Source: Nostoc sp. CHAB 5834
GTDB taxonomy: Bacteria > Cyanobacteriota > Cyanobacteriia > Cyanobacteriales > Nostocaceae
Direction of reading: 5' to 3'
Assembly (NCBI GenBank): GCA_020829485.1
Contig: JAIVFU010000057.1
Coordinates: forward strand, 1-43,394
Length of the DNA stretch: 43,394 bases
Part shown: piece after piece, positions 9,347-18,234 of the stretch
How positions within the stretch are numbered: the stretch's first letter is position 1
Layout of the letters: each line of letters begins with the position of its first letter
Position numbers and translations under genes: made by a program
The notes under the pieces: generated by a model
The model's database searches: none
Told to the model about the DNA's origin: nothing
Seen by the model: the letters and a program-made list of their open reading frames with translations, nothing else

Positions 9347-9491
9347 TCAAATAATCGATAAACTGGTAGAAACCTGGAATAATAACAGGTAACATCAGAG
9401 TAAAAAGTTACAAGGTAAAAAAGTAGAAAGTTTTCACCTTGAAAAATTCCTATTTGAAATTATTTATTTTAGTTTTTATTTTAATGAATCC

Positions 9492-11072
9492 ATGCCATCC
9501 CTGAATTTGGCGATCGCCCGTCTCCTAAACACTGGCACTGACAACTTCGCCATTTGGGTGGTCAAAGCTCCCTATCCCAGTGGCTACGTTTTACGTGACT
9601 GTGTATGGCCTGATGAACTAAATCAAGTCTGGCAAGAATGGCAGCAGATGTTTGCTGGTCATAGTCGTTTAGATATTTCCCCAAACTCAACATCTCAAAA
9701 GGCCAACCCATTCCCCATAAATTGGATTTCTCCGTCTTCAGGTCAAGCCACTGGCCCCTACAGCAGTCGTCTGATGCAAAACTTGGGAATGAATTTATGG
9801 CGCTGGATATTTGACGGGCAAATTCTTGGTAGTCTAGAACGCAGTCGCGGTATTGCTATGGGTCAGCATACACGTTTGCGCTTCCGACTAGAAATCCGCG
9901 ACCCCCATCTGATCGCTCTCCCTTGGGAAATTATGCAGCGTGAACCCGGTCAATCGGCTATGTCTCTCTCCCAAGATTTGTTATTTAGTCGCACCAGCAC
10001 TGAAGTTGACGCTTTACCCTATTTGCGAACTGACAAAGCTTTAAATATTCTGCTGGTTTTAGGTCATGATGACAAGCTGCAATTAGAACAAGAAGCTGCT
10101 ATTTTACAGCAAACTCTTGTAGATACGCCTGGGGGTGCTAATTCCCAAAGATATGCACCTTGTATAGTGAATCAACTCCTACAACCAACTCCACAAGAGT
10201 TAATTCAAGAATTAGAAACCAGAGCATACAATGTTTTATTTTACGCTGGACATGGTTTGCCAGACCCAGATGGAGGGTTACTGTTTTTGCGACCAGATAT
10301 GCCCCTGAATGGGATAGAATTGGCGCAAGTATTGACCCGTACAGGTGTGAAATTAGCAGTTTTCAACGCCTGTTGGGGCGCACAACCAGCTGCTATCAAT
10401 CATCAAGCTATACCTGCCAGCAGTTTAGCAGAAGTGTTGATTCGTCATGGTGTGCCTGCGGTTTTGGGGATGCGTGATGAAATCGCAGACCAAGAAAGCC
10501 ACAGTTTTATTCAAGCCTTTACCGAAGCTTTGCGATCGCACAAACCAATTGATGAAGCCGTAGCCCAGGCTAGGCAAGAGTTGTTAACGTTGTATAAATT
10601 TAATCAACCTGCTTGGACTTTGCCTGTTCTCTACCTTCATCCAGATTTTAATGGCGAATTAATTAAGAATCTAGATGAAGGTATTACCGAACTACCAGAT
10701 ACAGCCATTCCTGATATAGGTTCCCCGCTTCCGGCTGCTTCGTTGCGATCGCTCGCCCCAAAAGGTAAAACCTGGCTACTGCGTTATGGAGTCACCCGCA
10801 TCGGCCGCACCAAAGACAATGATATTGTCATCCCCGAACCATCTGTATCCAAACGCCATGCCGAAATTTTTTGCCGCAATACTCTTACTGATGCTACATT
10901 GGTGCAAAGTTATTACTTGCAAGATTTTTCCACCTATGGGACAACCTGGTTTTTAGCCCCTAATGGTTGGCAACAAATCCTCCGAGAGGAAGTCCCATTG
11001 AAATCGGGAATGCAGTTAAAGTTTGGAAGTGCGAGAGCTGAAACCTGGGAGTTTATTATTGAAGACTCCTAG
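9492..11072 (+). CDS. CHAT-domain (caspase-like) protein with C-terminal FHA domain
   Basis: 526 aa. Residues about 110-400 form a CHAT domain of the caspase-like peptidase clan. It opens with RLRFRLEIRDPHLIALPWEIM. The catalytic His is H254 in LFYAGHG and the catalytic Cys is C294 in VFNACWGAQ. The dyad is intact, so proteolytic activity is plausible. A C-terminal FHA domain (about 425-520: YGVTRIGRTKDNDIVI, VSKRHAEIF, DFSTYGTTWF) should bind phosphothreonine peptides. Residues 1-100 are an unassigned N-terminal region. No signal peptide or membrane helix. CHAT proteins are often effector proteases activated by partner sensors. The PP2C gene lies upstream and an unknown acidic protein gene 156 bp downstream, all on the plus strand, suggesting one functional unit. 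Confidence 0.9.
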   Translation: MPSLNLAIARLLNTGTDNFAIWVVKAPYPSGYVLRDCVWPDELNQVWQEWQQMFAGHSRLDISPNSTSQKANPFPINWISPSSGQATGPYSSRLMQNLGMNLWRWIFDGQILGSLERSRGIAMGQHTRLRFRLEIRDPHLIALPWEIMQREPGQSAMSLSQDLLFSRTSTEVDALPYLRTDKALNILLVLGHDDKLQLEQEAAILQQTLVDTPGGANSQRYAPCIVNQLLQPTPQELIQELETRAYNVLFYAGHGLPDPDGGLLFLRPDMPLNGIELAQVLTRTGVKLAVFNACWGAQPAAINHQAIPASSLAEVLIRHGVPAVLGMRDEIADQESHSFIQAFTEALRSHKPIDEAVAQARQELLTLYKFNQPAWTLPVLYLHPDFNGELIKNLDEGITELPDTAIPDIGSPLPAASLRSLAPKGKTWLLRYGVTRIGRTKDNDIVIPEPSVSKRHAEIFCRNTLTDATLVQSYYLQDFSTYGTTWFLAPNGWQQILREEVPLKSGMQLKFGSARAETWEFIIEDS

Positions 11073-11228
11073 CAAAGCTATTGCAAAAATAAATTTGAGC
11101 TTTTAGCATCAACCTTTAAAATTTGTTTTTTACTATAGAAACATAGAAAAATTCAATTATTTTTGCGGAAATCTCTTCTGAGGAATTGTAGTTGTCAATA
11201 CGACCAAATAATTGTGAGGCAATGAAAA

Positions 11229-11876
11229 ATGGCTAATAAAATTAACGGCTCAGACACTTTCTCTTCTTTGGCATCTCAAGTAGATTTAGAATTATTAGAA
11301 GCGTTACTGCAACCAGACGATGCTACCTATCCCTGGAATCCAGCTGATGAAGAGTCAGAAGCTTATTTTGACGAATTAGAACAACAGTTTGGAATACAAG
11401 ATTTGCTTGACGAAGAACTGACAAAGCGATCAGAAGATTTTTATAGCCATCTAGACACACTTTGGTCTGGCATCTCCCTGCAATCAAACTCTAATCACAA
11501 TCCTCAACAAGCATTAGTGCTTAATCTTCAAGAAACATTATCTACTACTTTTGCCGCCTGTGTCCCCCAAACATTGCTCAATGCCATCGCCACCAAAGCT
11601 GCTGAAATTCTTGCTGCCCAGCAATCAATCGGTGAACAACTGGTTGAGTGTGTTCAGACAGTACTACCAAATTGGAGAACAGAGGATCTTTTAGTTTTAG
11701 CTCGTCCTTTTGCTTACGCTATGCGAAGTAGCCAATCTCATAACGCCGCATCTGCACTTAGTAATCTTCAAAATAGCGAGTGGACAGCTTTATCAGAAGT
11801 AGAGAAAGCAAAGGTTAGTTTAGCGATCGCTTCTTATGCTTTCAATGAAATCAACAAGTCTCACTATGAAGCATAA
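11229..11876 (+). CDS. Acidic helical protein of unknown function downstream of the CHAT-FHA gene
   Basis: 215 aa, no recognised family. The first 85 residues are strongly acidic (LLQPDDATYPWNPADEESEAYFDELEQQFG, shown here only as far as is useful: DEESEAYFDELEQQFG). Residues 95-215 are mostly helical and hydrophobic-patterned (VLNLQETLSTTFAACVPQTL, VECVQTVLPNW). No signal peptide or membrane segment. Codon use and HIP1 content match the neighbours. Its position directly after a CHAT protease gene allows the guess that it is a substrate or regulator of that protease, but nothing in the sequence proves this. Its own promoter may lie in the 156-bp gap. Confidence 0.75.
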   Translation: MANKINGSDTFSSLASQVDLELLEALLQPDDATYPWNPADEESEAYFDELEQQFGIQDLLDEELTKRSEDFYSHLDTLWSGISLQSNSNHNPQQALVLNLQETLSTTFAACVPQTLLNAIATKAAEILAAQQSIGEQLVECVQTVLPNWRTEDLLVLARPFAYAMRSSQSHNAASALSNLQNSEWTALSEVEKAKVSLAIASYAFNEINKSHYEA

Positions 11877-12125
11877 CTTGAATGAATTGTCTCTATTTTC
11901 TAAATAAATTTCAGGCACAGGCAGATTTATCTGTTAGTAACGTTGTGCGGCAATTTAAGCATTTACTAATTATTAATATTTTCGTATAGTAAGCCTATAA
12001 TAACTTTACGATAAACTGATTCTCAGACTAGGCCATCTATCCCAAGATATAAATATTCAAAATTCAAAAGTCCACACTTAAGAGTTCTTTTATATCCTCT
12101 TCTCTCCCGGCTCCCCTGTTCCCCT

Positions 12126-12171
12126 CGTTCGTGTAGCGTCAGCCCCTTCCCTACGGGACGCTACGCGAACG
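12126..12171. repeat. GCGTAGC-type palindromic repeat
   Basis: The arms CGTTCGTGTAGCGTC (12126-12140) and GACGCTACGCGAACG (12157-12171) pair with one mismatch around a 16-base loop. Related sequences occur at about 12315, 18540-18560 and inside the nirB candidate at 24571-24636. It may double as a bidirectional transcription end for the two convergent genes. Confidence 0.75.
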
Positions 12172-12251
12172 GGGAAGTCAAAAGTCAAAAATTTACCAAG
12201 CCCATAAATAAATTTAGTTACTCTGTACCTTTTTATTTCTGGTCAAAAATC

Positions 12252-12303
12252 AAAAGTCACGTATGCTTTAATTTTGAGCTTTCTGGCTCTAATGAGATGG
12301 TAG
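12252..12303. repeat. 52-bp dispersed repeat, copy 1
   Basis: About 87% identical to 14332-14383. It shares the core ATGCTTTAATTTTG followed by GCTTTCTGGCT. The other copy directly follows the tnpB stub, so this may be a piece of an IS200/IS605-type element end. Confidence 0.65.
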
Positions 12304-12414
12304 CGGTACTCCTTCTCTACGAGATGCTACGCGTCGCTTGCTTCACCCTAGGGGTACAAAGAACAGCAGGGTAGCCGCCGTTTCCACTTCTCTCTACTCC
12401 CCCTGCTCCATCTT

Positions 12415-13797
12415 TTATTTTGGGCCAAGAAATCGGGTAGCAAAATTTTGCGATCGCGTCGGTGATAGCGCCCGTGCCTTGAGAATTGCTGCCATCAAAA
12501 AGGCGTAAGATAACACCCCAACAACTACCAACAGCAAGGCATTGATCGATCCTGTAGCATTCCACAAAGCATGAAGCGCAGCAGCACTAAGATAACCAAT
12601 AGAGAGAATTTGCCAACTTCTACTGGGTTTGAGGACAGCCAACCCAATAAAATAACCCAAATAGCCACTATAAGCCATGTGTCCGGCTACAGAGCCTAAA
12701 ATTCGCGGAATTAGTAGTTGCAAACCCGCCAGTTGACCGGCAGCGCCTATACCCACCTGTTGCGTGACATTTTGAGTAATATCTGGCACATATTGTCCGA
12801 GAGTTTCCAAGAGAGTAAAGCCCACAGCAGAAGCTGTTCCCAGGAGAATACCATCTAGAGGTTCCCAAACGCCTATGCGTTCCCGCCAGGGTGAAGATAA
12901 CATCCTCCCGATGGCAAAAGCCCCTAGTACAGGTAATGCCTTAAGTAATTCCTCCATCAAACCAGCGCCAAAAAACATCCGCACCAGCAACTCTGTGAAG
13001 GTGGTAGATTCTTGGGATGAGGGCAAGTTTCCAGGCAGGACTGTGCGAAACACGAAGATAAATAAATCCAACAGAGGACTAAGCAAAATCAGCATCGTAC
13101 CCAATGCCGCAGCCATTAGCACCCACCAAGGCTTCTGTTTACCGCAAAGTTGGTAAACAAAATAGTAGGCAGCGAAGGCGATGTAAGTTGCGACGATAAC
13201 TTGATTAGCTTGGGGCTGACCGACTGTAGCAAACATTAAAACTACAAAGATTACGGTCAGTATTCCCGGTACAAGGTAAGCTTTACGAGTTAAATCTTTA
13301 CCAGTGGAAATAATTGGAAAAAGCTGGGTGAAGCTAACAGAATCTGGCTGCTTTAATTGTGTGTTACCGTGGTAGTTCGTCGCCGAAGGCAGTGGTGTAA
13401 CTTGGTTCACTGTCGTCGCCGGGGTAAGTAAGGTATACTCGTACTCAAAAACGTATTGTGGCCCATCAGCACCTAGAGAAATGCGATCGCCTGGGTGCAA
13501 TTCCTGACATTCATACAAGCGTTGTCCATTTAAATAAGTGCCATTTGCACTATTTAAATCACAAAGCACCCAACTGAATTTACTATCTGGCGATAGAGAG
13601 AGGGGGCGAACCACTGCATGACGACGAGATACCATTCGGTAAATCATGGCATCCAAGACAACTTGGCAGCTGGGGTCGCGTCCAATTACCATCTCTTTAC
13701 TGGGGGGCAGGGAGTAGCGAGATTCTGATCCAAAAGCTGCCCCATTACCAGACACTAGCCGCAGAAATGCATTATGTCTTGCGTGTTTGCCTGTCAT
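12415..13797 (-). CDS. FHA-domain PrsW-family intramembrane protease
   Basis: 460 aa. An N-terminal FHA domain (about 25-120: MVIGRDPSCQVVLD, VSRRHAVV, LCDLNSANGTYLNG) should bind phosphothreonine proteins in the cytosol. It is fused to a polytopic membrane domain from about residue 175. The membrane domain has the PrsW/CPBP-type metalloprotease signature: E282-E283-xx-K286 in GLMEELLKALP, H373 in GHMAYSGYLGYF and H409 in HALWNATG. PrsW enzymes cleave membrane-anchored regulators such as anti-sigma factors. The FHA fusion suggests that cleavage depends on phosphorylation. It is convergent with the PP2C/CHAT-FHA cluster, and shared FHA domains suggest a common kinase. No kinase gene lies in the window. 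Confidence 0.88.
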   Translation of the reverse strand: MTGKHARHNAFLRLVSGNGAAFGSESRYSLPPSKEMVIGRDPSCQVVLDAMIYRMVSRRHAVVRPLSLSPDSKFSWVLCDLNSANGTYLNGQRLYECQELHPGDRISLGADGPQYVFEYEYTLLTPATTVNQVTPLPSATNYHGNTQLKQPDSVSFTQLFPIISTGKDLTRKAYLVPGILTVIFVVLMFATVGQPQANQVIVATYIAFAAYYFVYQLCGKQKPWWVLMAAALGTMLILLSPLLDLFIFVFRTVLPGNLPSSQESTTFTELLVRMFFGAGLMEELLKALPVLGAFAIGRMLSSPWRERIGVWEPLDGILLGTASAVGFTLLETLGQYVPDITQNVTQQVGIGAAGQLAGLQLLIPRILGSVAGHMAYSGYLGYFIGLAVLKPSRSWQILSIGYLSAAALHALWNATGSINALLLVVVGVLSYAFLMAAILKARALSPTRSQNFATRFLGPK

Positions 13798-14269
13798 CGA
13801 TAAGAAGTGCGTTTCTAAACTAATCCTTCACATAATTTGGCAGCAGGACTAACCTTAGCCACATTAACAGCAGCATTGCTAAATCCACTATAGCTTCACT
13901 TACTGCTAAGAAATTTAAATTTATAGATGCAAAATTTCAAATTGTTTTACCTAATGTAAATAAGTATTCCATTTGCTGAGAGTTTATCCTAAAACTGGCT
14001 TGTTAGGCGGATAAATCAGATTGTATCGGTAGTGTACTCTTAAGATCCTAACTGCAAATTAAACCCACAGGAATTTATCAAAAAATAGTATTTTTTACCA
14101 TGAGCCACCGAATGCCCCTACCACGGGCGGAGTAGGGAGGGGATGAAAGGTGGGTTAAAATCTCCACGTTCTCAAAGCATCGTTTTGCCCAAAGCAAAAC
14201 AAGTGAGAGAACAGTGGATATCTACGCAATTTCTATGTTATGATTTACGTTGGTGTACATAACGTAAAC

Positions 14270-14326
14270 ATGCTGGTATTTGAGGCCAAACTTGAGGGAG
14301 AAAACGAGCAGTATCAAGGCTCTTAA
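14270..14326 (+). pseudogene. Truncated tnpB (IS200/IS605-family OrfB) start
   Basis: ATG at 14270 opens 18 codons reading MLVFEAKLEGENEQYQGS, then TAA. The first 16 residues match the typical cyanobacterial TnpB N-terminus (MLVFEAKLxGxxEQY). The rest of the gene is missing. The 120 bp upstream (TGATTTACGTTGG, ACATAACGT) look like the usual non-coding left end of such elements. The 52-bp repeat starts 5 bp after the stop, consistent with an internal deletion that joined the two ends. Confidence 0.65.
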
Positions 14327-14331
14327 AAGTC

Positions 14332-14383
14332 GAAAGTCACACATGCTTTAATTTTGGGCTTTCTGGCTGTAATGAAATAGTAG
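14332..14383. repeat. 52-bp dispersed repeat, copy 2
   Basis: Partner of 12252-12303. It lies directly after the tnpB stub and may be the right end of that element. Confidence 0.6.
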
Positions 14384-14479
14384 ATTTATTTCCGCCGCCC
14401 TATAGTATCATTTGAGAGCAGCAAGTTAACAAAGTGTAATGTACTCTACAGATTTTTTCTGTTTATGACTATTGGCTAG

Positions 14480-14932
14480 TTAAAGCAGATTAAATTCTGC
14501 GATCGCTCTCTTAAAATTTTGATTTTCATGTCCTGGGCGGCTGAGTTTAATCAAGGCAAAACGCTGTAAGGGCGTTAAACCCGTCCAATCTTGCTGTGTT
14601 AGGGTTACACCTAGTTCTTGAGCTTTTTCCTGGATGCTGGCTGGTACACTAGCAGAGTCTAGCCATGCAGGATGAGACTCGATGGGCAATTTTGTAGCTG
14701 GTATACCTGTGCGTTGTAGAATTAATTGCTGGATATGTTCGCTATAAGACTGAATTTCCGTTTCTGTAGTGCAAGGTAATTCGACTAAAGCTTGACGTTC
14801 GGCTGTAGTCATTTGATTCCAATCAGACAATTTTAGTTTGATGCCACAAGTATCTAATTTGCAACGCACCTGCATGGGGATACAGCGCAGGGAATCAACA
14901 AAGTCTGCTTCAAATTCAAAGAAATCTGTCAT
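14480..14932 (-). CDS. narM: Nitrate reductase-associated protein NarM
   Basis: 150 aa, matching the 'nitrate reductase associated protein' family. Members are needed to obtain active molybdenum nitrate reductase (NarB) in cyanobacteria. Recognisable stretches are FEFEADFVDSLRCIPMQVR, LKLSDWNQMTTAERQALVEL and TQQDWTGLTPLQRFALIKLS. The two W-x-x-x-x-x-E/Q-R-x-A-L segments look like a repeated helical unit. Soluble, no signal. It lies on the same strand as and downstream of narB, with a PsiE-like gene between. The 326-bp gap upstream holds a MITE, so it may have its own promoter. Confidence 0.88.
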   Translation of the reverse strand: MTDFFEFEADFVDSLRCIPMQVRCKLDTCGIKLKLSDWNQMTTAERQALVELPCTTETEIQSYSEHIQQLILQRTGIPATKLPIESHPAWLDSASVPASIQEKAQELGVTLTQQDWTGLTPLQRFALIKLSRPGHENQNFKRAIAEFNLL

Positions 14933-15258
14933 AAGAAAGTATTCAAAATTAAGGTTTTTTAACTATCAATGGACGGTGCGTTACGCAACGCTTTCATACC
15001 ATACATATACCTAGATTTTTTTTAAATAAAATCGGATTGCTATATATTATCTGCAAAGAGTTCAGACTAACCTATATAGCGCTTCTCGCTTGGATGCAAT
15101 ACACTTTGACCTCTCTCCAAACCTCTCTCCTAAAAGGAGAGAGGCTTTGAGTCTTACTCCCCTTCCCTTGCTCTTAAGGGGCTGAGGGTTAGGTCTGTAT
15201 TTCATGCAATTGAGAACCGCTATATATAACTAAATTGTATGCCAAACATATTTTATTT
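14933..15258. other. narM-psiE intergenic region occupied by a MITE
   Basis: 326 bp. About half is the element at 15073-15226. The remaining AT-rich flanks carry no GTA-N8-TAC NtcA box that I can find. Confidence 0.6.
15073..15226. repeat. MITE-like element with TATATAGCG(C/G)TTCTC ends, copy 1 (154 bp)
   Basis: The left end TATATAGCGCTTCTC and right end GAGAACCGCTATATA form imperfect terminal inverted repeats; the similarity extends about 28 bases into the element. Inside are CTCTCTCCTAAAAGGAGAGAG and CCTTAAGGGG-type hairpins. The same ends occur at 40410-40505 around a different hairpin. Confidence 0.75.
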
Positions 15259-15726
15259 TTAACGGCTATTTTTGGAATTACTTAGACGAATTATTAAATA
15301 GCTAATTGACAGCGCAAGAATAGCAATTCCTAAACCAATTATATCAATACCTCCAACTTTTTCTAAGTCAAGAATAATAATTTTTCTGGCAACAGCAATT
15401 AAAGATGTGACAATAACTAATTCAACTTGAAAAACGTGTTTTCGTAAATAAGCTGTGATATTTTCTAAAATTTCTAAAGCAATTAAAATATTCAAAAACA
15501 GCCCAAAAATTTTATATAAGGTTGTGTTAAACTTTGCATAAGGCGCTGTAAATAACTCTTTAAGAATAAATACTCCTAAATCCCCGATCGCTACCAAAAT
15601 TACGACCACCATAAAAATAGATAGAACTTTAGAAACTATCACTTCTATGTTTTCAATGATGTGCATGAAGTTCTCGTCTCTGGTAGCCCCTAGAATTTCC
15701 CTCAGTAACTTTTTCATCTGCTGCAC
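15259..15726 (-). CDS. PsiE-family membrane protein
   Basis: 155 aa with four predicted transmembrane helices (about 33-57, 75-92, 101-118 and 128-146). It matches the phosphate-starvation-inducible PsiE-like family in layout and in segments such as VSKVLSIFMVVVILVAIGDLGVF, LFLNILIALEILE and ELVIVTSLIAVARKIIILD. The family's function is unknown. The sequence is more AT-rich than its neighbours. It sits between narB and narM on the same strand, an unusual position that suggests either insertion into, or recruitment to, the nitrate cluster. Confidence 0.8.
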   Translation of the reverse strand: MQQMKKLLREILGATRDENFMHIIENIEVIVSKVLSIFMVVVILVAIGDLGVFILKELFTAPYAKFNTTLYKIFGLFLNILIALEILENITAYLRKHVFQVELVIVTSLIAVARKIIILDLEKVGGIDIIGLGIAILALSISYLIIRLSNSKNSR

Positions 15727-15999
15727 CCAATTTTTAAATAAAATAAAATCCCATAGATAAATCTAGAGGATTAAAATAAGATGATTTCTAATACTATCTG
15801 ATTTTTATTCTTTCCCATAGCTGAAATCGATGCTAGTAAAACCTCTATTTACTAGAAATTTAGTCTCTTTAGATATGGTAATTGGTATTAGTCAAGAGTA
15901 GAGAGCCATAAAAAATGATAATAACTATTGGCTATTGATTATTGACTAAATTACCTATTGGTGATTATTAATTATCTCTTAGGCGGTACACTTAGGAGC

Positions 16000-18234
16000 T
16001 TACCATTGTGAGGACTGGAGTTGATAATCTTTGACTGTAACTTCTACAGAGATTGGTATCAGCTGCACAGCACAGGCTTTTAATTCTGGTTGCAGCGAAT
16101 CGGGGCAAGATTCTGGATGGGTAAGAGCGTTAGCTTCGGCATTGTCTGCCCACAGTGAACCCCAGTGCATGGGGACAAAAACTGTACCAGGCGCGATCGC
16201 TTTTGTTACTTTAGCAGGAAACTTAGCTTTACCCCGACGCGATCGCACTTCTACATACATACTATCTACAATACCTAAGTTCGCAGCATCACGGGGATGA
16301 ATTTCGATAAACGGTTCGGGATGCATTTTGCAAATTTTTTCAATTCGCCCGGTACGCGTCTGGGTATGCCAGTGTCCGTAAAGTCGCCCGTTAGTTAGCA
16401 CAAAAGGATAATCTGGGTCTGGTGGTTCTGCCAATCCCTTTGAGTAATATGCCCCAAATCGAGCGCGTCCATCAGGGGTGTGGAAGCGGAGATTGGTGTA
16501 GAGGCGTTTGGAGTGAGTAGGGAGTAGTGAGTGGGGAGTAGGGGATTCACCACTCCCCACTCCCCATTCCCCACTCCCCTCTTCAGGATGAGGCCATTGA
16601 GTCGGCCCTTCAGTTTGTAATTGCGCGTGACTGATACCCGTCATATCGCAGGGGCGGGTTTTAGTTAGTTTGACAAACTCAGCATAAACTTCGGCGGAGT
16701 TAGCAAAGGCAAACTCTTTCTCAAAACCTAATCTACGTCCAACCTCGGCGAAAATTTCCCAGTCTGCTTTAGCTTCTCTTGGCGGTTGGCGAAATGCTTG
16801 ACACAGAGTTACCACCCGTTCGGAGTTTGTCATTACACCAGTTTTTTCACCCCACTGGGCTGCTGGTAGCAAAACGTGAGCATAAGCAGAGGTTTCTGTA
16901 GGATAATATGCATCTTGGTAGATGGTGAAAGGCGATCGCAATAATGCCTTTTTAGTTCGCTCCAAATCTGGCATACTTACAGCTGGATTAGTAGCGGCAA
17001 TCCACAGTAACTCTACAGCGCCATCTTCTAAGCCAGTAATCATATCCCAAGCAGTCAAACCGGGATTGGGCGAAATCTGTCCTGGCTTAAGTCCCCAAAA
17101 CTGCTCAACTTCGGCTCGGTGCTGAGGATTTTTCACCACCCGATAACCCGGTAATAAATGCGCCAAACCTCCGGCTTCCCGTCCTCCCATTGCGTTCGGC
17201 TGACCAGTGAGGGAAAAAGGCCCAGCCCCAGGTTTGCCAATCTGTCCAGTCATCAGGTGCAGGTTAATGATAGTTCTTACCTTAGCTGTCCCTTCTGACG
17301 ATTGATTCACACCCATTGACCACAAAGACAATACTCGCTCAGATTCACCCCAATAACGAGCTGCTGTTTCTAAATCTTCAATGCTGATTCCACATTGACG
17401 AGCCACCACTTCTGGCGGATAATGCCGAATCACCTCAGCATAAGCGGGAAAGTTACTGGTGCAGTCGTCCATGAACATGGTATCGATGTAATTCCAGCGC
17501 ATCAACAAGTGAGCGATGCCATTTAACAAATCGATATCTGTACCGGGACGAATGGCTAAATGCAAATCAGCAGCTTCTGCTGTTGGCGTGCGCCGGGGAT
17601 CGACCACAATCATTTTGACTTTGCGGTTCTTTTTGTGATATTTTTCCAGTCGGTTAAAAACGATGGGGTGACATTCGGCTGTATTAGTACCAATCAAAAA
17701 TGCACAGTCGGTTAACTCTAAGTCATCGTAACAGCAGGGCGGGCCATCTGAGCCAAAGCTTTGAATGTAGCCAGACACAGCACTAGACATACATAAGCGA
17801 GAGTTGGCATCAAAATTATTAGTACCCAGACAGCCTTTCATCAGTTTCTGGGCTATGTAATAATCTTCAGTTTGAAACTGACCGGAACCATACATACATA
17901 AGGCTTCTGGCCCTTGGGTGAAGCGGATAGTTTGAATGCGCTGCGTGATTATATTAAAAGCTTCATCCCAACTAACGCGGCGAAACTCTTGATCTAAGGA
18001 GTTTCGCACCATTGGGTAATGTAATCTATTTTTATCTAAAGATTCTGCGATCGTTGCGCCTTTGACGCAAACCATTCCCTGACTAGATGGATGGGCTTTA
18101 TCACCGCGCACCCGCCAAGTTGGAGTTCCTTGGCTATCTCGATTAGTTGCTTTGTTATGTTGGGCTGGGGGTGAAACTTCTAAACCACACCCAACACCAC
18201 AGTAAGGACAAAGGGTTTTGGTAAATTCACTCAT
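16000..18234 (-). CDS. narB: Ferredoxin-dependent assimilatory nitrate reductase
   Basis: Reduces nitrate to nitrite in the cytosol with electrons from ferredoxin. It carries one [4Fe-4S] cluster and Mo-bis-MGD. Cluster ligands are C9, C12, C16 ([13 protein letters not shown]) and C56 (GMVCVKG). The Mo-ligand cysteine lies near residue 150 in [13 protein letters not shown]. Molybdopterin-binding stretches include [31 protein letters not shown] and the C-terminal [18 protein letters not shown]. Residues about 551-574 ([17 protein letters not shown] and onward) are encoded by an inserted GGGGAGT repeat and are not part of the usual family sequence. They lengthen the protein (744 aa) without breaking the frame. 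nrtP lies 505 bp upstream. Confidence 0.97.
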   Translation of the reverse strand: MSEFTKTLCPYCGVGCGLEVSPPAQHNKATNRDSQGTPTWRVRGDKAHPSSQGMVCVKGATIAESLDKNRLHYPMVRNSLDQEFRRVSWDEAFNIITQRIQTIRFTQGPEALCMYGSGQFQTEDYYIAQKLMKGCLGTNNFDANSRLCMSSAVSGYIQSFGSDGPPCCYDDLELTDCAFLIGTNTAECHPIVFNRLEKYHKKNRKVKMIVVDPRRTPTAEAADLHLAIRPGTDIDLLNGIAHLLMRWNYIDTMFMDDCTSNFPAYAEVIRHYPPEVVARQCGISIEDLETAARYWGESERVLSLWSMGVNQSSEGTAKVRTIINLHLMTGQIGKPGAGPFSLTGQPNAMGGREAGGLAHLLPGYRVVKNPQHRAEVEQFWGLKPGQISPNPGLTAWDMITGLEDGAVELLWIAATNPAVSMPDLERTKKALLRSPFTIYQDAYYPTETSAYAHVLLPAAQWGEKTGVMTNSERVVTLCQAFRQPPREAKADWEIFAEVGRRLGFEKEFAFANSAEVYAEFVKLTKTRPCDMTGISHAQLQTEGPTQWPHPEEGSGEWGVGSGESPTPHSLLPTHSKRLYTNLRFHTPDGRARFGAYYSKGLAEPPDPDYPFVLTNGRLYGHWHTQTRTGRIEKICKMHPEPFIEIHPRDAANLGIVDSMYVEVRSRRGKAKFPAKVTKAIAPGTVFVPMHWGSLWADNAEANALTHPESCPDSLQPELKACAVQLIPISVEVTVKDYQLQSSQW
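16509..16584. repeat. In-frame GGGGAGT low-complexity insertion inside narB
   Basis: About 75 bp of alternating GGGGAGT and ACTCCCC runs, able to fold into a hairpin. It adds about 24 residues rich in Gly, Ser, Glu and Pro to NarB, upstream of [16 protein letters not shown] where the family sequence resumes. Confidence 0.85.

Larger units (their letters stand above)
11877..12414. other. Repeat-rich intergenic region between convergent genes
   Basis: 538 bp between the unknown 215-aa gene and the convergent FHA-PrsW gene. It contains CTCCCCTG-type runs near 12105-12125, the 15-bp palindrome at 12126-12171, a dispersed repeat at 12252-12303 and a further CTCTACGAGATGCTACGCG palindrome remnant near 12315. 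No gene is seen. Confidence 0.65.
13798..14479. other. Intergenic region with an IS200/IS605 remnant
   Basis: 682 bp. It contains the promoter side of the FHA-PrsW gene, then from about 14150 the left end and start of a tnpB gene, then the second copy of a 52-bp repeat (14332-14383). The part at 13840-14140 is AT-rich with no gene seen. Confidence 0.6.
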
